Shown piece by piece: positions 8,680 to 17,255 of a stretch of 64,000 nucleotides of DNA. This DNA is from Mesorhizobium sp. WSM4311 (lineage in GTDB: Bacteria > Pseudomonadota > Alphaproteobacteria > Rhizobiales > Rhizobiaceae). The stretch is taken from NCBI RefSeq assembly GCF_002295115.1, contig NZ_NSFV01000002.1:248001-312000 (forward strand), given 5' to 3'. The notes below the pieces were generated by a model, which was not told where the DNA came from, made no database searches, and saw only the letters and a program-made list of their open reading frames with translations. Numbering within the stretch: the first letter of the stretch is position 1; the number at the start of each line of letters is the position of its first letter. The translations under genes and the position numbers were made by a program.

Positions 8680-8886
8680 TCACGGGCTGCCGGCGCTCTT
8701 CATCCAGGCGCCGGGCGTCACTCCGACCACGGACTTGAACACGCGCGTCAGATGCGCCTGGCCGAAGAAGCCGGTCGCTTCCGCGGCAAGCGCGGCGGCG
8801 TCATGTGCCATCATCGCCTTCGGCCTGCCGATCCGCGTCTGCATCTGCCAGCAATGCGGCTGCTGGAAAGTCGTCCGCGCCGATGC
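8680..8886 (-). pseudogene. AraC-family regulator remnant (C-terminal DNA-binding fragment)
   Basis: Reading the minus strand from 8886 to the TGA at 8680-8682 gives the end of an AraC/XylS HTH domain: HCWQMQTRIG, then AALAAEATGFFGQAHLTRVF and VVGVTPGAWMKSAGSP. It has no start codon, is preceded in frame by TAA at 8887-8889, and the segment between the two helix-turn-helices is shorter than normal, suggesting a small internal deletion. Only about 69 codons survive, so this is a decayed gene, just downstream of the ligase at 8903. Confidence 0.8.
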
Positions 8887-8902
8887 TTATGGTCAGTTGA
8901 GC

Positions 8903-10258
8903 CTAAACGCTTTCGAGATAGGTCTCGATCTCGAAATCGCTGACGTTGAGAGCAAACGTATTCAACTCCTGGCGTTTGCAGGCGACGAAGGAGTCGCGCA
9001 GGATCGCCGGGAAGATCTCCGCCACATGCGTACCGCTTTCGAAGGTGGCGATCGCCGAGGCCCAGTCCGGCGGCAGCTTGGCTGGTGCCGCGCCTTGTCC
9101 GTCGCTCCCGGTCGGCTCGCCCGGCGACATCTGCCTTTCGATGCCGATCAGGGCCGCGCCCAATATGGCGGCAAGCACCAGATAGGGATTGGCGTCCGCC
9201 CCCGACACGCGATGCTCGATGCGGCGCGCTCCGGTCGGGCCGCCGGGAATGCGGATCGCGACCATGCGGTTCTCGTAACCCCAGGCGACCGCGGTCGGCG
9301 CATAGGAACGCGGGCGGAGCCTGCGGTAGGAATTGAAGTGCGGTGCGAACACCAGCGTGCTCTCGGCCATCGCCGCCAACAGCCCGCCGACCGCGTGGCG
9401 CATGGTTTCCGAGCCCTGGTCGGTGCCGTCGTCGAACACATTGCGCCCTTCGGCGTCGACCAGGCTGAAATGGACGTGAAAGCCGTTGCCGGCGCGGTCG
9501 CCATAGGGTTTGGCCATGAAGCAGGCGGCAAAGCCGTGCTTGCGGGCAATGCCCTTCACCGTGCGCTTGAACAGCACGGCGTCGTCGGCCGCCCGCAGCG
9601 CGTCGGCGACATGGTTCAGATTGATCTCGAACTGGCCGACGCCATTTTCGGCAATCGCCGTGTCGACGGGAATGCCTTGCGCCCGGCAGGCTTCGTAGAC
9701 GTCGTGGATGAAGGCTTCGAAATCGTCGATCTCGTCGATCGACAGCGCCGCGTCGGAATCGAGGCGCCGCCCGGTGACCGGCGAGACAGGGCCGACCGGC
9801 CGCTGCGATTGCGGATCAACCAGATAGAATTCAAGTTCCGTTGCCGCGACCGGGGTCAGGCCGAGCGCCCTGTAGCGGTCGAGGATACGGGCCAGCGCCC
9901 GCCGCGGATCGCCGAGATACGGCGCGCCGCTTTCATCGGCGAGCCAGAGCGGGACAAGCGCGGTCGGATGCGCCGTCCAGTCCACCGGCAGGATGCCGCG
10001 TCCCGTCCATTGGCAGAGTCCATCGGCATCGCCGGTGGAGAAGACCAGCGTGTTGCCTTCGATATCCTCGCCCCAGATGTCGAGCCCGATCAGCGAATAG
10101 GGCATGCGCAGCTTGCCTTCCAGCGCCTTGCGGGCCTGCTCCACCGGTATGCGTTTTCCCCGCATGACGCCGTTGAGGTCGCACACCGCCGCCCTCAGGC
10201 TCTGTATGTCGCTTCTGCTTTCAAGCCAGCTCAGAACGTCCGCAATTGCATCGCTCAA
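8903..10258 (-). CDS. Glutamine synthetase family protein (gamma-glutamyl-amine ligase type)
   Basis: 451 aa. ATP-dependent gamma-glutamyl ligase of the GS fold: N-terminal beta-grasp (SLRAAVCDLNGVMRGKR), metal-binding TELEFYLVDP, the GS core ENGVGQFEINLNH, GNGFHVHFSLVD and NSYRRLRPRSYAPTAVAWGY, and the C-terminal IEHRVSGADANPYL. The architecture resembles gamma-glutamylputrescine synthetase (PuuA) and other amine-glutamylating paralogues more than nitrogen-assimilating GlnA (no Tyr adenylylation loop of GlnA seen). Faces the racemase operon convergently with the AraC remnant between. A GntR gene lies upstream on the same strand. Substrate amine unknown. Confidence 0.87.
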   Translation of the reverse strand: MSDAIADVLSWLESRSDIQSLRAAVCDLNGVMRGKRIPVEQARKALEGKLRMPYSLIGLDIWGEDIEGNTLVFSTGDADGLCQWTGRGILPVDWTAHPTALVPLWLADESGAPYLGDPRRALARILDRYRALGLTPVAATELEFYLVDPQSQRPVGPVSPVTGRRLDSDAALSIDEIDDFEAFIHDVYEACRAQGIPVDTAIAENGVGQFEINLNHVADALRAADDAVLFKRTVKGIARKHGFAACFMAKPYGDRAGNGFHVHFSLVDAEGRNVFDDGTDQGSETMRHAVGGLLAAMAESTLVFAPHFNSYRRLRPRSYAPTAVAWGYENRMVAIRIPGGPTGARRIEHRVSGADANPYLVLAAILGAALIGIERQMSPGEPTGSDGQGAAPAKLPPDWASAIATFESGTHVAEIFPAILRDSFVACKRQELNTFALNVSDFEIETYLESV

Positions 10259-10547
10259 TTTTAAAACCTCTGGTTTTCGAAGGTGCCCAAGCCCTGCCGG
10301 CTGCGCTATCCCTGGTAAAAAATGCTTGTGAGTTTTCGGAAAGCCTATCCAGCCACTGCGGGATATTTTTCCTTATTTTTTCAAGTCACTAGCTGGGATA
10401 TCGGGAGGCATTTCAAAACCAATTGCGCGATCTGCGATCGCAACATAAGGGCTAGAAGGCGGAAAGCCAAGGGGCATTCGGCATGCCTGCTTCGCCGCCG
10501 GGCTGGCACGATCGGCCTTTGGGGCGAGCGACTATCGCCGTCCAATC
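10259..10547. other. Intergenic region between ligase and GntR genes
   Basis: 289 bp with no supported gene. It is locally AT-richer around 10310-10385 and presumably carries the promoter of the ligase (minus strand), but I cannot point to a confident -35/-10 pair or operator. Confidence 0.4.
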
Positions 10548-11246
10548 CTAGCCTCTGGCGCCCGGAAATCTGGCCTGGCGCAGGATGTGCGCCGCGCCTT
10601 CGTCGATGTCGCGAGCGATGGCCGCGCGAGCACGCGCCGCGTCCTGCGCCTCGATCGCGGCGACGACTTCCTCGTGATAGTCGATGTCGAGGATGGAGGC
10701 GAGATCGTCCTCGAACCCCATGGCGAGGTTCCTGAGGAAGGGGCCGACCTGCATCCACACGGTCTCGATCAAGAAGATCATCTGCTCGTTACCACAATGG
10801 CGATAGATCGAGAATTTGAAGGCGTAATTCTTCCTGAGATAGTCGTCGATATCGCCCTCGCGCGCAGCCAGGGTCAATTCGGTGCTGTGGCGTCGGATCG
10901 TCCGCAGATTGTTGCCGTTGATGCGCTTTGTCGCGAGTTCGGTCGCCGAGCCTTCCAGAATCGTGCGCACGGCGGTCAATTGCGAAAACCGTTCGGCCGA
11001 AATGACCGGCACTTCGACGCTGCCGTTCGGCATCGGGCTTAGCGCGCGCAGCGCCTGCAGCCGCATGAAGGCGCTGCGCACTGGCATGTCGCTGGTGCCG
11101 AGTTCCTTGGCGAGCTTGCGCGACGTCAGCTTCTGGCCGGGCGTGAACTGGCCCGACATCAGTGCCCGCACAAGCTCCAGATAGACCTTCTCATGCAGGG
11201 GTACGCTGTCGATGGCGCTCAGCCCGAATTGTGTTCTGTCGGCCAT
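10548..11246 (-). CDS. GntR-family (FadR/FCD subfamily) transcriptional regulator
   Basis: 232 aa. N-terminal winged helix (LHEKVYLELVRALMSGQFTP; KLTSRKLAKELGTSDMPVRS) followed by an all-helical FCD ligand-binding domain (LTAVRTILEGSATELAT; RKNYAFKFSIYRHCGNEQMI; DYHEEVVAAIEAQDAARARA) whose His/Asp residues usually bind a metal and a carboxylate. It is upstream of the glutamine-synthetase-like gene on the same strand, so control of that gene or of the amino-acid operon is likely (inference). ATG at 11246. Confidence 0.88.
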   Translation of the reverse strand: MADRTQFGLSAIDSVPLHEKVYLELVRALMSGQFTPGQKLTSRKLAKELGTSDMPVRSAFMRLQALRALSPMPNGSVEVPVISAERFSQLTAVRTILEGSATELATKRINGNNLRTIRRHSTELTLAAREGDIDDYLRKNYAFKFSIYRHCGNEQMIFLIETVWMQVGPFLRNLAMGFEDDLASILDIDYHEEVVAAIEAQDAARARAAIARDIDEGAAHILRQARFPGARG

Positions 11247-11803
11247 TGGCGGGCGCTACTTCGTTCGTTCTGAAATCTGGCCTGACGACGGCAGCCGCAG
11301 GTGATCCTGATTGGGCCGAGCACGGCGGACGCCGAAGTCAGCGATATATCGGTGCATGATAGACGCCTCAATCGTTACGCGGCAAGCCGTCAGCAATGCG
11401 GCCAAAGGGGCAGGTAGCGCGGCACGAAGCCGGCGCACGTGGTAGACTGTCCTGCAGCCCGGTTTCGCGCAGCTCGGACAAAGCAGCCGGGCTTTGTCGG
11501 TGATTGGCATGCATATCAGCGTATGCGCCATGTATCGCGTTCGCCTCGCCGCAATGTACGCTGGGCAGCGCAATTGCTGGCCTTTCGGCTTGGTTTGCCG
11601 GCACGCGGCATCCGCTTGGCGGTTTGCAATATCGCGATCACAAATCTTGACCTTGCGCGCACTTGCACGTCCGGCCGCTCTCTGGCTTTTTGGGGCACCC
11701 ATCCGAACGGACTGATTCGCGTCATGTCGCTCGATTGCAATGTCTTGCAGACAGTCTGCTCGTGGGTCGTGAAGCGCGCGCAATTGGCGAAGGAGAAGCA
11801 GGC
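11247..11803. other. Intergenic region of 557 bp before ftsZ2
   Basis: Several open frames cross this stretch on both strands, but none has recognisable domains, a good ribosome site and a plausible residue composition together. It separates the divergent GntR and FtsZ genes and probably holds both promoters. I see no tRNA-like or riboswitch-like fold. Confidence 0.45.
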
Positions 11804-12835
11804 ATGGCCGAGTTCAAGAAGCCGGAAATCTCCGAGATGAGGCCCAAGATCACCGTTATCGGCGTCGGCGGCGGTGGCGGCAACGCCATCAACAACATGA
11901 TCGTGGAGCAGCTTCAGGGCACTGAATTCATTGCCGCCAACACAGATGCCCAGGCGCTGACCATGTCGAAGGCGACGCGGCTGATCCAGCTTGGCGCGCA
12001 TGTCACCGAAGGTCTGGGCGCCGGCTCGCTGCCCGAGATCGGCCGCGCCGCGGCCGAGGAATCGCTCGACGAGATCATGGACCATCTGGCCGGCACGCAT
12101 ATGTGCTTCGTTACTGCCGGCATGGGCGGCGGCACCGGCACCGGCGCAGCCCCGATCATCGCGCAAGCGGCGCGCAAGGCCGGCATACTGACGGTGGGCG
12201 TCGTCACCAAGCCCTTCACTTTCGAGGGCCGGCGTCGCATGCAGATGGCCGAGGAGGGCATCGAGCGGCTGCGCGAAGCCGCCGACACCGTGATCGTCAT
12301 CCCGAACCAGAACCTGTTTAGGATCGCCGATGCCAAGACCACCTTCGCCGATGCCTTCGTCATTGCCGACCGGGTGCTTTATTCCGGCGTCAGCTGCATC
12401 ACCGATCTCATCGTCAAGGAAGGCCTGATCAATCTCGACTTCGCCGACGTCAAATCGGTCATGCGCGGCATGGGCCGCGCCATGATGGGAACCGGCGAGG
12501 CATCAGGCGAAAGCCGGGCGATGAAGGCGGCGGAAGCCGCGATCGCCAACCCACTGCTCGACGAAGTGTCGATGAAGGGCGCCAAGGGCGTGCTGGTCTC
12601 GATATCGGGCGGCCGCGACATGACCCTGTTCGAGGTCGACGAGGCCGCCACCCGCATCCGCGAAGAGGTCTACGAGGATGCCGATATCATCGTCGGCGCC
12701 ATCTTCGACAAGAGCATGGAAGGCCGTTTCAGGGTTTCCGTGGTAGCAACCGGTCTCGATAGGGCGATCGGCGACGCCGATGCCGGCATCGCGCATGACC
12801 ATTCCATGCCATCCGCCGCGCGGATCTTGCAGTAG
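11804..12835 (+). CDS. Short FtsZ paralogue (FtsZ2-like)
   Basis: 343 aa tubulin-fold GTPase. The nucleotide-binding loops are intact: [18 protein letters not shown], the tubulin signature [24 protein letters not shown], and the T7 synergy loop [15 protein letters not shown], so polymerisation-coupled GTP hydrolysis is plausible. The protein ends shortly after the core ([12 protein letters not shown]) and lacks the long Pro/Gln-rich linker and conserved C-terminal peptide that bind FtsA/ZipA. This matches the truncated FtsZ2 described in Sinorhizobium. It stands alone, without ftsQ/ftsA neighbours, so it is unlikely to be the main division protein. ATG 11804 has AGGAG ten bases upstream. Confidence 0.92.
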   Translation: MAEFKKPEISEMRPKITVIGVGGGGGNAINNMIVEQLQGTEFIAANTDAQALTMSKATRLIQLGAHVTEGLGAGSLPEIGRAAAEESLDEIMDHLAGTHMCFVTAGMGGGTGTGAAPIIAQAARKAGILTVGVVTKPFTFEGRRRMQMAEEGIERLREAADTVIVIPNQNLFRIADAKTTFADAFVIADRVLYSGVSCITDLIVKEGLINLDFADVKSVMRGMGRAMMGTGEASGESRAMKAAEAAIANPLLDEVSMKGAKGVLVSISGGRDMTLFEVDEAATRIREEVYEDADIIVGAIFDKSMEGRFRVSVVATGLDRAIGDADAGIAHDHSMPSAARILQ

Positions 12836-12948
12836 ACTTTTCTCTTCGAATTGACGGGGCCTCGGAGAGGCGGCCTGCGGAGTTACGCAGGCGCGCCGCA
12901 TTTGCTTGCGTTCCCTTGGACAAAGCGGCGACTTCCGATTGAAATTTA

Positions 12949-12987
12949 AAACGTTTGCATTTTTGCAAAAGGCAATTACAAACGTTT
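12949..12987. promoter_or_regulatory. Paired LacI-type operator half of the sugar module
   Basis: Two copies of the palindrome AAACGTTT lie at 12949-12956 and 12980-12987, centres 31 bp apart (about three helical turns), directly before the LacI-family gene. A central CG flanked by A/T-rich symmetric arms is typical of LacI/PurR-family operators, suggesting cooperative autoregulation. Confidence 0.7.
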
Positions 12988-13010
12988 CAAACTCGCCTGA
13001 GGGAGGATCG

Positions 13011-14054
13011 ATGACCACCCGCGTCATCACGCTGAAGGAGCTTGCGGCAAGCCTCGACCTGTCGATCACGACGGTTTCGCGGGCGCTTGCCGGCCATGAG
13101 CAGATCGCGCTGAAGACGCGTGAGCGCGTCGCGCAGGCGGCGCGCCAGGCCGGCTATGTGCCCAACACCGCGGCGCGTACGCTCGTCTCGGGTCGCAGCG
13201 GTTTCGTCGGCCTCGTCCTGCCGATACGCGGCCCCAATCTTGTCGATTCCTTCCTGGGCGAATTCGTCACCGGGCTCGGCGAAGGGCTGGTCTCGCATGG
13301 CGCCGACCTCATTTTGGCCACGGCCGCACTTGGCCATTCCGAACTGTCGGTGCTGCGCCACGTCGTCGAATCGGGGCGCGCCGATGGCGTCGTCGTCACC
13401 CGCATTGCCGAGACCGACGAGCGCCTTGCCTATCTGCGCGAGCGTGGCTTCCCGTTCGTCGCTCACGGCCGGCTGCTCGACAGCGACTTTGGCTACAACT
13501 GGCTCGACACGGATGGCGCGCACGCCTTCGGCGAAGCCTTTGACATGCTCTATGATCTCGGCCACCGCCATTTCGGCCTGGTGACGATCTCGGAAGCGAT
13601 GACCTTTCGCCATCTCAGGCAAGATGGCCTTGCCGCGGCCATCGCCCGGCGGGGCGACCCCTCGGTGCGGCTCGACGTGGTCACGGCGCCGCGCTTCGAC
13701 CAAGAGGCGCGCATCGAGGCCGTCAACCGGATGCTGCGAGGCCCCGACAGGCCGACGGCCATTGTCGCTTTGTTCGACGAACTGGCGCTGACCGTGATGG
13801 AGGAGGCCGCCCGTGCGGGGCTCGGTGTGCCGCGCGACCTGTCCGTTATCGGCTTCGACAACATCGCCGCCTCCGCCTATGCGCCGCCGGGCCTCACCAC
13901 ATTCGACGCCTCGATCCGCCACTGCGCGCGCGAGATCGCCGACATGCTGCTCACTGTCATTGCCGAGAAACCCGGCAAGCCGCTGACGCGGCTGATCCGG
14001 CCGACACTGGTAGCGCGGGCAAGCCATGGGCCGGCGCCACGGACAAGAAGCTGA
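13011..14054 (+). CDS. LacI-family transcriptional regulator
   Basis: 347 aa. N-terminal LacI HTH (ITLKELAASLDLSITTVSRA; LAGHEQIALKTRERVAQAAR) and hinge (GYVPNTAARTLVSGRS), then a periplasmic-binding-protein-like effector domain (FVGLVLPIRGPNLVDSFLGE; GHRHFGLVTISE; LSVIGFDNIAASAYAPPGLT). The ATG at 13011 follows GGGAGG by six bases; two AAACGTTT palindromes lie just upstream. First gene of a co-directional sugar importer/hydrolase cluster (14091-19596), which it most likely controls. Confidence 0.92.
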   Translation: MTTRVITLKELAASLDLSITTVSRALAGHEQIALKTRERVAQAARQAGYVPNTAARTLVSGRSGFVGLVLPIRGPNLVDSFLGEFVTGLGEGLVSHGADLILATAALGHSELSVLRHVVESGRADGVVVTRIAETDERLAYLRERGFPFVAHGRLLDSDFGYNWLDTDGAHAFGEAFDMLYDLGHRHFGLVTISEAMTFRHLRQDGLAAAIARRGDPSVRLDVVTAPRFDQEARIEAVNRMLRGPDRPTAIVALFDELALTVMEEAARAGLGVPRDLSVIGFDNIAASAYAPPGLTTFDASIRHCAREIADMLLTVIAEKPGKPLTRLIRPTLVARASHGPAPRTRS

Positions 14055-14090
14055 CGCCGCAATGCCGGCGCATATCCAGGGAGGAAGACC

Positions 14091-15362
14091 ATGATGAGAG
14101 CATTGAAGACACTGGCTGGTGCCGCGCTGGCGCTGTCGATCGCCGTCGGTGGCGCCCAGGCTCAGCAGGTGCTGTTTTGGTCGACACAGGCGCGCCCGGT
14201 CGAGGAGACGCAGAAGATGCGCGACGAGGTGCTGAAAGGCTTCGAAGGCGCGGTCGACTATCAGGTTGCCGAGGACGGTCCCTGGCTCACCCGCCTGCAG
14301 GCGGAATTGCAGGCCGGCTCCGGCACGATCGGCCTGCTTGGCGGCCTGCACGGCGATTTCTCCACGGTCGGCGCCAATCTTGTCGACCTGTCGGCTGTCG
14401 ATGTCGGCGGGGTCAAGGTCAACGAGGCCTACAAGAAGCTCGGCATGCTCGGCACCGGCGAGCAGAGATACCTGCCCTGGATGCAGGCCACCTACCTGAT
14501 GGCGGCCAACAAGCAGGCGCTGCAATATCTGCCGGCGGGCACCGATCTCAACACCATCACCTATGACCAGCTGATCGAATGGTCGAAGAACATCGCCGAG
14601 AAGACCGGCTCGCCGAAATTCGGTTTTCCGGCTGGCCCCAAGGGACTGAAGCATCGCTTCTTCGAAGGCTTTCTCTATCCGTCCTACACCGGTTCGATGG
14701 TCACGAAATTCCGTTCGGCCGAGGCCGAGACGGCGTGGAACAGGTTCAAGGAATTGTGGCAGTACACCAACCCGAACTCGACCAACTATGCCTTCATGCA
14801 GGAGCCGCTGCTTTCGGGCGAAGTCTGGGTGGCGTTCGACCATGTCGCGAGGCTCGCCGATGCCTTCAACAAGAAGCCGGATCAGTTTGTCGCTTTTCCC
14901 GCGCCGGCCGGGCCTGCCGGCCGCGGCTTCATGCCTGTCGTGGCCGGCATTGCCATTCCGAAGACCTCGCCGGACCAGGAGAAGGCCAAGGCGCTGGTCG
15001 CCTATATGCTGAAGCCGGAAACACAGATCGCGACGCTCAAGGCGACCAATTTCTTCCCCGTCGTCGACGTCAAGCTGCCCGACGACATGCCGGCCTCGGT
15101 CAAGGCGTTCGGCCCTGCCATCGCCACCATGACCGGTGCTCCCGATGCAGTGCCGGCGCTGTTGCCGATGGGGCTCGGCGACCTCGGCGGCAAGTTCAAT
15201 CAGGTCTACACCGACTCCTTCGAGCGCATCGTGCTCGGCGGTGAGGACGTGCACGGCGTCCTCGAACAGCAGGCGGCCGCCCTGAAGGCGATCATCGACC
15301 AGGCGAAGGCGCCATGCTGGGCGCCCGACAAGCCATCCCAGGGCGCTTGCCCGGTGGAATAG
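14091..15362 (+). CDS. ABC sugar transporter substrate-binding protein (family 1)
   Basis: 423 aa exported binding protein: signal peptide (LKTLAGAALALSIAVGGAQA, cleavage after AQA), then a family 1 carbohydrate-binder with QQVLFWSTQARPVEETQKMR, QAGSGTIGLLGGLHGDFS and WMQATYLMAANKQAL. GGAGG lies six bases before the ATG. It is the ligand receptor for the permeases at 15530 and 16389 and the ATPase at 17256. The downstream GH63-type hydrolase points to a small glycoside such as a glycosylglycerate (inference). Confidence 0.88.
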   Translation: MMRALKTLAGAALALSIAVGGAQAQQVLFWSTQARPVEETQKMRDEVLKGFEGAVDYQVAEDGPWLTRLQAELQAGSGTIGLLGGLHGDFSTVGANLVDLSAVDVGGVKVNEAYKKLGMLGTGEQRYLPWMQATYLMAANKQALQYLPAGTDLNTITYDQLIEWSKNIAEKTGSPKFGFPAGPKGLKHRFFEGFLYPSYTGSMVTKFRSAEAETAWNRFKELWQYTNPNSTNYAFMQEPLLSGEVWVAFDHVARLADAFNKKPDQFVAFPAPAGPAGRGFMPVVAGIAIPKTSPDQEKAKALVAYMLKPETQIATLKATNFFPVVDVKLPDDMPASVKAFGPAIATMTGAPDAVPALLPMGLGDLGGKFNQVYTDSFERIVLGGEDVHGVLEQQAAALKAIIDQAKAPCWAPDKPSQGACPVE

Positions 15363-15365
15363 GCA

Positions 15366-15435
15366 GACCATGATCCCGAACCGAAGGACCGCGTCAGCGA
15401 AAAGTGGAAGCCGGATTTCGCAAGAGATCATGGTC
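15366..15435. repeat. Rhizobial-type palindromic intergenic repeat
   Basis: A perfect 10-bp inverted repeat, GACCATGATC (15366-15375) and GATCATGGTC (15426-15435), encloses a 50-bp body with CGAAAAGTGGAAGCCGG. This resembles the short palindromic elements scattered between genes in Mesorhizobium and Rhizobium genomes. It lies exactly between the binding-protein and permease genes, where an mRNA hairpin would protect the upstream transcript. Confidence 0.65.
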
Positions 15436-15529
15436 AAACGATAAGACATCCTCCCGAGGGGGCGTCCGGAGTTTGTTGCACTCCGGGCGCCCAGGCCGCG
15501 GCACGGCGGCATCGCAAAGGACAAACACC

Positions 15530-16375
15530 ATGCACGGAAAGGCTCTGCCCTATCTGCTGTTGATGCCGGCGACGCTGTTCCTGTGGATCTTCTTCCTCTA
15601 TCCATTCGCGCTCGTCGCCTTCGAGGCGGTCACCCGCGACGGCGCCTTCACCCTCGACAATTTCCGCACCATGGCGGGCAGCTGGAAATTCCCCGCCACG
15701 GTGCGCAACACCTTGCTGCTTGCCGCGATCGTCGTGCCGATCCAACTGACCATGGCGTTGCTGATGGCCAGCGTCGTGTCGCGGCTGGAGACCGGGCGCA
15801 GCGCAGCCCTTTACGTCTTCGCCATTCCGCTCGGCATTTCCGACCTCGCCGCCGGCCTGATCTGGCTCGCCATCTTCGACCAGTCCGGCTTCCTCAACAC
15901 GCTGCTTTCCAGCCTGGGGGTCGTCGACAGGCCGGTCATGTTCCTCGGCTACCAGAGCAAGCTGACCATCTTCATCGCCGTGGCGCTGGCGGAGATCTGG
16001 CGGGCCACTGCAATCATGATGGTCATCCTCGTCGCCGGCATGGGCCTGATCCCCAAGGAATATTACGAGGCGGCCGAGGTGTTCGGGGCAAGCCCGTGGC
16101 AGCGCTTTGTGCGCATCACGCTGCCGTTGCTGCGCCCCAGCCTGCAGACGGCGATCATCCTGCGCGTCATCCTCGCCTTCGAGGTCTTCGCCGTGGTCGC
16201 GGCACTCGGCGGTACCAATCTGCCGGTGCTGATGGGCGAAACCTACAACTGGCAGTTCACGCTGCAGGACCGCAATGTCGCCGCCGCCTCGGCGCTGCTC
16301 ATCCTCGCCATCTCGATCGGCTTCACGCTGTTTTTCCTCAGGGTGCTGCGTGTGCCCAAGGAGGCACGGATATGA
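15530..16375 (+). CDS. ABC sugar transporter permease (MalF/UgpA type)
   Basis: 281 aa inner-membrane permease with about six TM segments (LPYLLLMPATLFLWIFFLYP first) and the EAA cytoplasmic loop EYYEAAEVFGASPWQRFVRI that docks the ATPase. The ATG at 15530 follows AAAGGA. The gene ends KEARI-TGA inside a 17-bp tandem duplication that also supplies the next gene's ribosome site. Confidence 0.9.
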   Translation: MHGKALPYLLLMPATLFLWIFFLYPFALVAFEAVTRDGAFTLDNFRTMAGSWKFPATVRNTLLLAAIVVPIQLTMALLMASVVSRLETGRSAALYVFAIPLGISDLAAGLIWLAIFDQSGFLNTLLSSLGVVDRPVMFLGYQSKLTIFIAVALAEIWRATAIMMVILVAGMGLIPKEYYEAAEVFGASPWQRFVRITLPLLRPSLQTAIILRVILAFEVFAVVAALGGTNLPVLMGETYNWQFTLQDRNVAAASALLILAISIGFTLFFLRVLRVPKEARI

Positions 16376-16391
16376 AGGAGGCCCGGATATG
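16358..16391 (+). repeat. Tandem 17-bp duplication containing a ribosome-binding site
   Basis: AAGGAGGCACGGATATG (16358-16374) is immediately repeated with one mismatch at 16375-16391. Each copy carries AAGGAGG and an ATG; the first ATG opens a six-codon frame (MKEARI, stop overlapping the second ATG), the second starts the downstream permease. Confidence 0.8.
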
Positions 16392-17234
16392 AGCGCCGTT
16401 GCGGAGACGCCGGTCGCAGCCGTCGCCGACGCACGCAAGGCCGGCGACTGGCTGCTGATCGCCACCGCCATCCTGCTTGGCGTCTGGGTGCTGTTGCCGA
16501 TCTATCTGCTGATCGTCAACGCGCTGTCGTCGCCCGATCAGGTGACGGCTTTCCCAAAGCGCTTCTTCCCGTCCTTCGATCTCGGCAGCCTCTCGTTCTT
16601 CATCAATTTCGCCGGCGTTGCCAGGGCGCTGTGGAATTCGGTGCTTGTCGCCACGCTGACGATGATCCTGGCCATCGGTTTCGGCGCGCCGGCCGGTTAC
16701 GCGCTGTCGCGCTTCGATTTTCCGGGGAAGGGCAGCTTCCGCTTCCTGGTGCTGATGACCCGGGCCTTCCCACTGCCGCTTCTGGCGCTGCCGCTGGCGG
16801 TGATGTTCATCCGCACCGGCCTCGACGACACCGCCATCGGTCTGGCGCTGGTGCACACCACGCTGGCGCTGCCGTTCGCCGTGCTGATCACCTTCTCACT
16901 GTTTTCGGGCATTCCCGTTGAGCTGGAGGAAGCAGCCTGGACGCTCGGCTGCACGCGCTGGCAGGCCTTCCGCAAGGTGATCCTGCCGCTGGCGCTGCCG
17001 GGCATAGCCGCATCTGCGGTATTTGCCTTCACCATCTCCTGGAACGAGGTGTTCGCGGCTGCCGTGCTCACCATCGAAAACCGCACGCTGACCGCCTTCC
17101 TGCTGCAGAGCCTTGGCGAGTCGCCGCTCTATCTCAAATTCGCCGGCGGGGCGGCGCTGGTCGTGCCGGCGCTGATCTTCATCTTCGCCGTCCGCAAATA
17201 CCTTTTCGCCATGTGGGGGATCGCCAACCGATGA
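16389..17234 (+). CDS. ABC sugar transporter permease (MalG/UgpE type)
   Basis: 281 aa inner-membrane permease with six predicted TM helices (WLLIATAILLGVWVLLPIYL first), the EAA loop ELEEAAWTLGCTRWQAFRKV, and the family C-terminus. The ATG at 16389 has AAGGAGG at 16375-16381. Partner of the permease at 15530; 21 bp before the ATPase. Confidence 0.9.
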   Translation: MSAVAETPVAAVADARKAGDWLLIATAILLGVWVLLPIYLLIVNALSSPDQVTAFPKRFFPSFDLGSLSFFINFAGVARALWNSVLVATLTMILAIGFGAPAGYALSRFDFPGKGSFRFLVLMTRAFPLPLLALPLAVMFIRTGLDDTAIGLALVHTTLALPFAVLITFSLFSGIPVELEEAAWTLGCTRWQAFRKVILPLALPGIAASAVFAFTISWNEVFAAAVLTIENRTLTAFLLQSLGESPLYLKFAGGAALVVPALIFIFAVRKYLFAMWGIANR

Positions 17235-17255
17235 CGCGTTACACGGAGACGGCCC

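Noticed and set aside
11256..11783. A 175-codon minus-strand frame in the gap before ftsZ2
   Set aside because: It contains a CPSC-like pair but no recognisable fold, poor start signal and random-looking composition; not called as a gene.
12873..12892. Hairpin GCCTGCG/CGCAGGC after ftsZ2 as a terminator
   Set aside because: Only seven base pairs, more than 30 bp after the stop and without a T-run; too weak to call.
12987..15605. An 872-codon open frame on the minus strand
   Set aside because: It runs opposite the clear LacI and binding-protein genes, is rich in Arg, Gly and Asp as expected for a GC-driven antisense frame, and shows no domain.
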